DNA of 64,000 bases, from NCBI GenBank assembly GCA_001915575.1, contig MNQT01000013.1, forward strand, positions 1 through 64,000, given 5' to 3'. This document shows positions 9,231 through 16,867 of this stretch, one piece after another. How positions within the stretch are numbered: the first letter of the stretch is position 1; every line of letters starts with the position of its first letter. The translations under genes were made by a program, and so were the position numbers. Below the pieces are notes generated by a model. The model had not been told where the DNA came from. It worked only from the letters and a program-made list of their open reading frames with translations, and made no database searches. This DNA comes from Bacteroides sp. CAG:1060_57_27. GTDB taxonomy: Bacteria; Bacteroidota; Bacteroidia; Bacteroidales; UBA932.

Positions 9231-10370
9231 CTATTCAGTCTTTTCTCCGGCATTAAGCAAAAGGGATTCCAAAATGGTCTGTATCGCCGACTTCTCCGCG
9301 AAATCGAAGCGGAGTCCCGCTCCGGAGAGGTCGGGATGCCCAAGAGGATAATATGCCACATCCTGCAGCAGGAGTTCGGCGTCGACATAGTCGAAATCCG
9401 AATCCCTTATCTGTATCAGCACTCCGGGAATCTCGGAAAAGAGCACGCGCACGGCACTTTTCTCCCCGTAGGCCCTCATCACTCCGGAGACATCGACGGC
9501 AGCGCCCGTGCCGCCGGAGCACATGGACTCGAGGGCGGCGGCAAGTCCTCCCTTGCCGACAGAGACGGCCGAAAGCAGTACGGAGTCCTCGGCGAACTCC
9601 CTTACAACCTCATAGCAGTCGATAAAATAGTCGGCATCCTCGATACGCGGGTCCGAACCGGAAAGGCCCAGGGCCGAAGCGAGGCACGAACCTCCGAGCC
9701 TGAAGTCGGAAGGGTCGAATGGGATGTATATTATCCAGCTCGAGACGTCAGGAACCAGGGTTCCGGGACATATGCGGCCTTTCTGGAGGCTGGCGTTGCC
9801 CACGGAGAAAGGCTCGGGAGGGAAGCTGTCGTCGTCGCCTGCGCCAGCGCCGTCGTCATCGGCAAGCCTCAGGGTGAAATGCAGCCCCGACGGGCCTTCG
9901 CCGAGTTTACGGAAATGGTAGCCGGCCAGCTTGAGCCCGAGGTCGTCGACATACGAGGAGACGGACTCCACGCTGCGGTAGAACGCGGCCATAGAGCCGA
10001 CAGGCGCCCCGTTCCATTCCCAGAAGGCCTCCGGCCTCAGATTGGCGAGACGGAAATGTCCCTTGCGCCACAGGGCGTCGGCAAGCGCGGAGCCGAGCAT
10101 GAACCTGGCCGCAGAACAGGGGGAGGAATAAGGGAAAGGCCGTCCGCAGCCGCGCACGGCGTCGAGACAGTCCCGGATGCTCAGCGAATCGTAGTCCACA
10201 GTCCTTACCGGAGCGTCCACAGTCTCGTCCACGACTGCCGGCAGAGAGCTGTCCGGGGTGCATTCCGAAGAATCTTCAGTCACGGCCGAAAGAATCCGTG
10301 CCGGCGTCAGTTCCTGGAGGACGCCGTCGATGATGTAAGGCGAATACAACGCTGAATCCTTTTGAGACAT
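9231..10370 (-). CDS. Stand-alone PurL C-terminal-like (AIR-synthase-fold) protein, probably not a full FGAM synthase
   Basis: 379 residues resembling the C-terminal synthetase half of formylglycinamidine ribonucleotide synthase. The run SVGNASLQKGRICPG, then YIPFDPSDFRLGGS and later VGKGGLAAALESMC with LFSEIPGVLIQI follows the order of PurL motifs. It lacks the N-terminal domains and the glutaminase domain of PurL. The position where active PurL proteins carry a D-x-S-D-G-G-L motif reads VSVGKGGL, so the catalytic or nucleotide site looks altered. This could be a decayed paralogue or a non-catalytic binding protein. It is first in a two-gene unit with phoH. A weak promoter (TTTG, 20 bases, TATTTTTA) lies upstream. 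Confidence 0.6.
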   Translation of the reverse strand: MSQKDSALYSPYIIDGVLQELTPARILSAVTEDSSECTPDSSLPAVVDETVDAPVRTVDYDSLSIRDCLDAVRGCGRPFPYSSPCSAARFMLGSALADALWRKGHFRLANLRPEAFWEWNGAPVGSMAAFYRSVESVSSYVDDLGLKLAGYHFRKLGEGPSGLHFTLRLADDDGAGAGDDDSFPPEPFSVGNASLQKGRICPGTLVPDVSSWIIYIPFDPSDFRLGGSCLASALGLSGSDPRIEDADYFIDCYEVVREFAEDSVLLSAVSVGKGGLAAALESMCSGGTGAAVDVSGVMRAYGEKSAVRVLFSEIPGVLIQIRDSDFDYVDAELLLQDVAYYPLGHPDLSGAGLRFDFAEKSAIQTILESLLLNAGEKTE

Positions 10371-10430
10371 ATCTCAAATGCTGATTCGTAAAAATAAGAA
10401 TTTTCGGGATGAGTTGCAAATTATGATGAC

Positions 10431-10438
10431 TATATTTG
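10431..10438 (+). promoter_or_regulatory. -7 promoter element for folC
   Basis: TATATTTG matches the Bacteroidota -7 box perfectly, but no TTTG is found 19-21 bases upstream. It sits 24 bases before the folC ATG chosen here (10463). It also shows that the in-frame TTG at 10436, inside the box, is not the start codon. Confidence 0.55.
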
Positions 10439-10462
10439 CGCTCTCACATAAGTACCGGAACT

Positions 10463-11716
10463 ATGGAACTGGATATCGAGAAATATGACCTGATGCTCTC
10501 CGGGCTGTTCGACAAGCATCCGAGCGTTCAGCAGGTGGGATTCGGAGGAGGTGCGTACAAACCCGGACTGGACGGGATGAAAGGCTTCGACGCGGCACTG
10601 GGCAGTCCGTGGAAGGGCTACCCCTGCATACATGTCGCGGGGACCAACGGCAAAGGTTCCGTCAGTTCCATGCTGGCCGCGGCCCTGTCGGCAGGGGGAA
10701 TGAAGGTGGGACTGTACACCTCGCCGCACCTCGCAGACTTCCGCGAGAGGATGAAGACCATATACGGCGGGACTTTCCGGATGCCTTCGAGGGAGTATGT
10801 CTGGGATTTTCTCCACGGCCACGCTCTCGACGGACTGTCTTTCTTCGAAATCACCACAGGCATGGCCTTCAGCTGGTTCGCCGACGAGAAAGTCGACGCC
10901 GCCGTCATCGAGACAGGGCTTGGAGGACGCCTGGACAGCACCAACATAATAACTCCGCGCCTGAGCATAATCACAAGCATAGGGCTCGACCACTGCGCGC
11001 TGCTCGGCGACACCAGGGCGAAGATTGCAGCCGAGAAGGCAGGCATATTCAAGAAAGGCGTGCCCGCGCTGGTCTCCGACAGGGATGCGGAGACATCCCC
11101 GGTATTCGAGCATGCTGCAGGGCAGCTGCCCTGCCCCCTGTATTACGCCTGCGACTTCGACGAGGAGCTGTTCGAGACAGACCTGCGCGGCCCGTACCAG
11201 CAGGAGAACCTCCGTACGGCACTTGCGGCGCTGGGCCTGCTCGGAATCGGGGCCGACCGCGGAGCGATTTCCAGAGCGGCCGCCGTCACGGGGCTGAGAG
11301 GCAGATGGGAGAAACTTTTCGACTCGCCGGAGACTATCTGCGACATAGGGCACAATCCGCCTGCGCTCAGAATCAACTTCGACCGCCTCAGGCAGAGCGG
11401 CAGGCCGCTGTTTATCGTTTACGGCATAATGGCCGACAAGGATCTCGGCTCGATACTGCCCCTGATGCCGAAGGAGGCTAAATACTTCATCGCCGCGCCA
11501 GACATCCCGAGGGCCCTTCCGGCCGAGGAGCTCGCCGGCAGGATGAGCGGCTTCGATACGGTATGCTGCGGCAGCGTAGCCAGTGCATGCACCGAGGCCC
11601 TGCGGCAGGCAAGGGACATCGAGGACAGCCTCGTCTATATAGGAGGGAGCAACTATCTCGTCTCCGAATGCATCTTGAATATCGACACGATAAGAAAAGA
11701 CTCAGAAGCCAGATGA
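10463..11716 (+). CDS. folC: Folylpolyglutamate synthase / dihydrofolate synthase
   Basis: ATP-dependent Mur-ligase-fold enzyme that adds glutamate to dihydropteroate and/or extends the polyglutamate tail of folates. Features of the 417 residues: P-loop GTNGKGS (60-66), GLYTSPHLADFRERM, GLGGRLDSTN, and the C-terminal domain with ICDIGHNPPALR. The ATG at 10463 is preferred because upstream in-frame starts fall inside the -7 promoter box. Its stop codon overlaps the start of the next gene (ATGA), so the macroglobulin-like gene is translationally coupled to it, although no functional link is obvious. Confidence 0.95.
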   Translation: MELDIEKYDLMLSGLFDKHPSVQQVGFGGGAYKPGLDGMKGFDAALGSPWKGYPCIHVAGTNGKGSVSSMLAAALSAGGMKVGLYTSPHLADFRERMKTIYGGTFRMPSREYVWDFLHGHALDGLSFFEITTGMAFSWFADEKVDAAVIETGLGGRLDSTNIITPRLSIITSIGLDHCALLGDTRAKIAAEKAGIFKKGVPALVSDRDAETSPVFEHAAGQLPCPLYYACDFDEELFETDLRGPYQQENLRTALAALGLLGIGADRGAISRAAAVTGLRGRWEKLFDSPETICDIGHNPPALRINFDRLRQSGRPLFIVYGIMADKDLGSILPLMPKEAKYFIAAPDIPRALPAEELAGRMSGFDTVCCGSVASACTEALRQARDIEDSLVYIGGSNYLVSECILNIDTIRKDSEAR

Positions 11717-14700
11717 AATTCCTTATTTCGATAATTCTCGGCCTGACGGCCATGTTCCAGCTTGCAGGAGGCAACGATCACGGAGAGCTCGGGCGCCTGT
11801 GGGACGAATACGAGCAGTTCGACCGCGCCGACAGACCGGAAGACAAGAAGGCGGTGCTTAAGCAGATAAAACGGCTCGCAGCCGAGCAGAGGTCCGCCTG
11901 GGACTATTACGACGCCTGCCTGAAATATGTGCAGACCTCGGTCTCGCAGGACTGGAGGGAAAGAGATGCCCTGCTCGACTCGCTCGACAGGGAGATAGCG
12001 GAGTTCGACTGCCCCGTAATGACTTTCGTTCACAGGTTCAGGAGCGCCGACCCCGCCGAGGCCCTCGCCTTCATCGAGAGGGAACGGTCAGGGCTGGAGT
12101 CGGGGGCTAATGTCAGGTTCTACGGCGAGGACTCCGGACTGCAGCGCCTGGAATGCGCAGAGACGCTCCGCTCCCTGCTGGAGAACGACTACGACTATGC
12201 CCTGTGGGCCGTCTACTCGACTTCGCCCGACAGCGTCTCGGACATTCTGGCGGAGAGGGTCGAGGGCAGGTATCCCTTCGATTTCATCTACCGCATGTGC
12301 GAAGCCGGACGGGAAGTGCAGGACGGATCCGGTCCGGCAGCGGCCGACTCGGTCTATAGAGAGCTTGCAGAATCATACCCGGGCAGGGCGGCAGCCCTGT
12401 ATGCCGAGTCAAAGCTGCTGGAAAACAGGTTCCGCACCTTGCAGGACGGCGGCACTTCCGACGAAGACGGCTACCTCGCCCTGCTGACGGAATGCGCAGG
12501 TCTCCAGAGCAGGATCAAGGCCGCATCCAGGTCGCGGGACAGGGCCGAAAGGCTGATCGCGGCGCACACGACATATCCCGAAACCCTGACACAGATCCTT
12601 ACAGGCAGGCATATCAGGCTGGATGTCGAGAACGACACCCTCCTCGTGCAGCTCGTCAACCTCGGGGCCGCGAAGGTGGAAGTCCGGCACGACGGGAAAA
12701 GCGTGCTCAGGACAAGGCTGTCTAACCCCGGAAGGAGCTTCTTCGTCCCGGACACCCTGGAAGTCCCCCTCGGGAGCCTGGAAGACGGGAGCTATGCCAT
12801 TACGGCACGCAAGGGCAGGATCAGCGGGAACCTGCACTACGACAAGTTCAGCCTCTCGATAGCCATAAACATACATTCCGCGGGCGCGCAGGCATATATA
12901 TGCGACTACTGGAGCGGAGAGCCCTGCGGAGAAGCGGTCCTGACACTCCGGAATTCGGGTGTCGAGACCGCATCCTGCACGCTTGCTCCGGGCGAGGGCT
13001 TCAGGCCTGTTCCGGAGGACTTCCTCTCGGGCATACGCGAGAGGGACTACACCTACACCGTGCAGGCAAGCCTTACCGACGGGGACGGCAGGACGAGGAT
13101 GTCGCCGGAAGTCCCCCTGTACGGCTATCCCCAGGAAGGATCCGGCACGGCTCCTTCGGCATACAGTCCCGACAGATGCATGATAATCACGGATCGCAGC
13201 GCCTTCAACCCCGGCGAAACCGTCCACTTCAAGGCCGTGCTTTTCAGCGGGACGGAAAGGCTCAGGGCAGCTGAAGAAGGCGTCGGACTGCGCGCAGCCG
13301 TTACCGACGCGCGCGGCGAGGAATTCTCTTCGCTGGAGCTCCGCACCAACAGCTTCGGTTCCGTCGCCGGTTCTTTCGAAATAGAAGAAGGACGCACCGG
13401 CGGCATGTACACGGTGAGGATATCAAAGGACGGACGCACCCTGGCCTCGAAGAGTATAAGGGTGGACGAATTCACGCTGCCGAGCTTCACAGTGGAATGG
13501 GACGACGACCCGAGGCTCTTCCTATGCGGCGATTCGCCGACGGTCTCCGGCCGGATAAGGAGTTTCAGCGGGCACGGACTGCTCACCTCGAAGGCGCGGT
13601 ACGAGGTTCTCAAATACGGGAAGCCCGTCTGCGGAGGGGTGCTCGAAATCGACCGTGACGGACGCTTCTCGCTCGCCTTCGATACGGATCACGACGGCTA
13701 CGGCGCATGGTACGCGGTGAGGCTGGACATAAGCGACGAGAGCGGAGAGAGCCTGTCGTTCGAGAAGGGAGTGAGCGTCGCCGGAAGGCTCGACCTCGGC
13801 ATGGCTGTCATGAACCGGGCCGAGGGCAGTTTCAGCCTCGCTCCGGACAGGGCTGCGGAAGACGCGATCATCTGCGGCTCCGTGCTTGACATGCAGTTCA
13901 GTCTCGGACACCTCCGCCAGGGAGGGGGCAGCCGTCCCGAACTTGCGGTAGGCTACAGCATAGCCGACAGCCGCGGCACCGAAGTCCTCACAGGGCAGGG
14001 CGGTGCCGGGCGCACGGAAATAGCCCTGGAAGGACTCCCGTCCGGACTATACAGGCTGACGTGCAGCGCCACGGCAATCGCCGACGACGGCACTGAATAC
14101 GAAGACAAGGCCGAGATGCAGTTCATACTGATGTCGGAAGACGACACCGTGCTCGGAGCGCCGGTTCTCGGCTTCTTCCGTTCCGTGGCCGAGGACAGGC
14201 CCGTAATACAGATAGGCTCCGGCCAGGGAGAACTGTGGGCTGTCGTACAGCTCTACGGCAACGGCAATGTCCTTCTGGACAGCAGGACAGTCCACCTCGA
14301 AGGAATCCCCGGCGAGGAAGGTTCTCTCGCGACAGTGGACTTCGGACATGACGCCGCATGGCCCTCACGGCTGAGCATAGGCGCGATATTCTTCAAGCAC
14401 GCCGGAGTGTTCCGCTACACCGACACCTTCACCCTTCCCGAGCAGCCTGCGGCCCTGCCGCTGTCCCTCGAAAGGTTCACCGACACTGCGGCCCCGTCTT
14501 CCGAAATCACGGTAAACATAAAGACAGACCCCGCTGTTGAATGCGCTGCAAGCGTCTTCGACCTGGCATCCGAAAGCATAGCCGCGAACATCTGGAGAGA
14601 AATCTTCCCGACGACGCAGCATTACCCCGATTTCATTTGTATCACGGCCGAAGGCACCCACGATTCCTCAGGCCGGTATTTCCTGCTGAACGGAATCAAC

Positions 14701-16854
14701 CTGCGCGGACTCGCGGTGCCCAAAGTCGCCGGAAGCGTAATGGCGGATGCAGCGTTCACGGAGAGCACCTCTGCGGAAGACTACGGTGCCGGGGCGCAAG
14801 AGGCAGTCCTGCCTGAAATACGCACGGACTTCGAGGGCACGCTCGCGTGGGAGCCTCTGCTCAGGAGCGGTGAGGACGGGACCGTCAGCTTCAGCTTCGA
14901 GACTTCCGACAGGATATCCACCTATGTGGTCCAGCTGTTCGCACACGACCGCGACATGGACAACGCCGTCCTCAGGGACGAGCTGCTCGTCACGCTGCCC
15001 GTGAGGGTGAACATCGCCCAGCCGAAGTTCCTCTATTCCTCCGACATATACTCGGCCTCCGTCACCGTAACAAGCAACTGCGGGATCGATACTCCCGGCC
15101 GGCTCAGCATATCGTTCATAGACGGACAGGACTACGGCGATAAGGGAAAGATCCTGGATTCGCTCGCGGTCGATCTCAGCGTTCCCGCAAGGGGAGGCGC
15201 GGCAAGGTCGCTGTCGATCACCGTTCCCGACATAAGGACGCTCGGCATACTTGCCAGTTTCATTTCCGAAGACGGGAACTCCGACGCAGTATTCGTCACC
15301 ATTCCCGTGAGGACGCCGGTGCAGACCGTAACGGAAGCACACTCGGCACTGCTGAAGGACGATGCGTCCAGAAAGGATGTAGCGGACTCCCTGCTCCGAG
15401 CCTTCAAGAACGGGAATCCGGCAGACGCACGGATGTCTGAACTCTCGATAATGCAGATGCTGCTGCGCGACCTGCCGGGGAAGTACATTCCGGAAAGCGA
15501 CAACCTGACCGACCTGCTCGGCGCCTTGTATGCCGACTGTCTCGACTCACGGCTCAGGGCCATGCCGGCATTCTCGAAACTTTCCGGAGCGGCTCCCCGT
15601 GAAGGCCTGGACGACGCTGAGAAGGCGACGCTCATAGACAAGATCCTCTCCTGCCGCAACGCCGACGGTGGATTCGGCTGGTTCGACGGACTGCCGTCTT
15701 CTCCCGGCATTACCGCAGTGCTGCTGGAATGGTGCGCCGACATGGGAGACGACTGCCCCAAGAGACTGAAAGGCGTACTGCCCGATGCGGTGGACTACCT
15801 CGACAGGGTATTCCTGTCGTCCTCCTCCCCCTATGGCAGAGGCGGCTTCGACCTTGCCCGATACCTGCATACGAGAAGCCTCTATCCCGACCGGCCCGTA
15901 GAGTTCGGGAACTGCGGCAAGGAGGCGACAGACGCCTTCCGCGGCAGCATAGGAGAATATCTGACGCCGACCGGCGACAGAGGCCTCACATCGAGGATCA
16001 TTCAGAAGGCGATGAGGATACAGACTTCGGGTGCGCTGCTGCGTGCCGGAAGCGGCGCGGCATTCTGCCGTTCGGCCGGAATACGCACCGGAGCGGAGCT
16101 GCGCGGCTCGCTGGAAGCCGACCTGGAATCACTCCTGCAGTACTCTCAGCCGCATGTATCGGGAGGATACTGCTATCCGAACGCGGCCATCCCGGGCAGA
16201 GGCCTGTTCGACGGCAGCCTGTACGCCCACAGCATGCTGTGCGACCTGCTTTCGGAGTACGGGCACGACGACATCGCCGAAGGCATCAGGCTATGGATAA
16301 TGGTGCAGAAAGAGACTCAGCATTTCGAAAGCGACTTCGCCTACCTCAAGGCCGTCTCGTCGGTAATGGACGGCAGCGAGGCTACGCTCTCGGCAAGGGT
16401 CCTGACCTTCAGCCTGACGGACGCGCTTCCTTTCGGACAGATTTCAGAGGCCGGCAACGGCATGAACATCAAGGCAAGCTACAGCCTCGACGGGAAACCC
16501 CTCGAAGACGGCATGCTGCTTAAGACAGGCGACAGGATAACGGCCGAATACGAAATATGGAGCGAGGAGAGCCGCTGTTTCGTCAGGGCGGGACTTCCCC
16601 ACTGGGCGGCGCTGCAGGCAGTAGACCAGCTGTCCGGACCGGCCTCCTACAGCTACGGCACATACCGTGAAGTACGCGCCGGCCGCATAGATTACTGGTT
16701 CGACGAGCTGCCTGAAGGCAAGACGGTGCTCAGGGAGGAATTCCATGTAAGCCAGGAAGGGGTCTTCCATTCCGGCGCGCCTACGGCAGAGTCCTGCTAC
16801 GCCCCGCACTACAGGGCCAACGACAGCTGTCCGTTCCCGCTGAGGGTCAGATGA
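11713..16854 (+). CDS. Large secreted alpha-2-macroglobulin-like protein without thioester motif
   Basis: 1,713 residues. A Sec signal peptide (about residues 1-20, no lipobox Cys) sends it to the periplasm. Beta-rich macroglobulin repeats follow. An MG2-like domain near residue 490 (PGETVHFKAVL...GMYTVRIS) ends in DEFTLPSFTV, and the A2M domain is near residue 1040 (GTLAWEPLLRSGEDGTVSFSF). An alpha-toroid-like region follows near 1316 (NADGGFGWFDGLPS) and then a receptor-binding-like C terminus (TAEYEIWSEE...LREEFHVS). The CxEQ thioester that traps proteases in classical members is absent. Bacterial relatives are thought to protect the envelope against proteases. Its role here is inferred. 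The start overlaps the folC stop by 4 bp. Confidence 0.85.
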   Translation: MKFLISIILGLTAMFQLAGGNDHGELGRLWDEYEQFDRADRPEDKKAVLKQIKRLAAEQRSAWDYYDACLKYVQTSVSQDWRERDALLDSLDREIAEFDCPVMTFVHRFRSADPAEALAFIERERSGLESGANVRFYGEDSGLQRLECAETLRSLLENDYDYALWAVYSTSPDSVSDILAERVEGRYPFDFIYRMCEAGREVQDGSGPAAADSVYRELAESYPGRAAALYAESKLLENRFRTLQDGGTSDEDGYLALLTECAGLQSRIKAASRSRDRAERLIAAHTTYPETLTQILTGRHIRLDVENDTLLVQLVNLGAAKVEVRHDGKSVLRTRLSNPGRSFFVPDTLEVPLGSLEDGSYAITARKGRISGNLHYDKFSLSIAINIHSAGAQAYICDYWSGEPCGEAVLTLRNSGVETASCTLAPGEGFRPVPEDFLSGIRERDYTYTVQASLTDGDGRTRMSPEVPLYGYPQEGSGTAPSAYSPDRCMIITDRSAFNPGETVHFKAVLFSGTERLRAAEEGVGLRAAVTDARGEEFSSLELRTNSFGSVAGSFEIEEGRTGGMYTVRISKDGRTLASKSIRVDEFTLPSFTVEWDDDPRLFLCGDSPTVSGRIRSFSGHGLLTSKARYEVLKYGKPVCGGVLEIDRDGRFSLAFDTDHDGYGAWYAVRLDISDESGESLSFEKGVSVAGRLDLGMAVMNRAEGSFSLAPDRAAEDAIICGSVLDMQFSLGHLRQGGGSRPELAVGYSIADSRGTEVLTGQGGAGRTEIALEGLPSGLYRLTCSATAIADDGTEYEDKAEMQFILMSEDDTVLGAPVLGFFRSVAEDRPVIQIGSGQGELWAVVQLYGNGNVLLDSRTVHLEGIPGEEGSLATVDFGHDAAWPSRLSIGAIFFKHAGVFRYTDTFTLPEQPAALPLSLERFTDTAAPSSEITVNIKTDPAVECAASVFDLASESIAANIWREIFPTTQHYPDFICITAEGTHDSSGRYFLLNGINLRGLAVPKVAGSVMADAAFTESTSAEDYGAGAQEAVLPEIRTDFEGTLAWEPLLRSGEDGTVSFSFETSDRISTYVVQLFAHDRDMDNAVLRDELLVTLPVRVNIAQPKFLYSSDIYSASVTVTSNCGIDTPGRLSISFIDGQDYGDKGKILDSLAVDLSVPARGGAARSLSITVPDIRTLGILASFISEDGNSDAVFVTIPVRTPVQTVTEAHSALLKDDASRKDVADSLLRAFKNGNPADARMSELSIMQMLLRDLPGKYIPESDNLTDLLGALYADCLDSRLRAMPAFSKLSGAAPREGLDDAEKATLIDKILSCRNADGGFGWFDGLPSSPGITAVLLEWCADMGDDCPKRLKGVLPDAVDYLDRVFLSSSSPYGRGGFDLARYLHTRSLYPDRPVEFGNCGKEATDAFRGSIGEYLTPTGDRGLTSRIIQKAMRIQTSGALLRAGSGAAFCRSAGIRTGAELRGSLEADLESLLQYSQPHVSGGYCYPNAAIPGRGLFDGSLYAHSMLCDLLSEYGHDDIAEGIRLWIMVQKETQHFESDFAYLKAVSSVMDGSEATLSARVLTFSLTDALPFGQISEAGNGMNIKASYSLDGKPLEDGMLLKTGDRITAEYEIWSEESRCFVRAGLPHWAALQAVDQLSGPASYSYGTYREVRAGRIDYWFDELPEGKTVLREEFHVSQEGVFHSGAPTAESCYAPHYRANDSCPFPLRVR

Positions 16855-16867
16855 CAGGGCCGGGATA

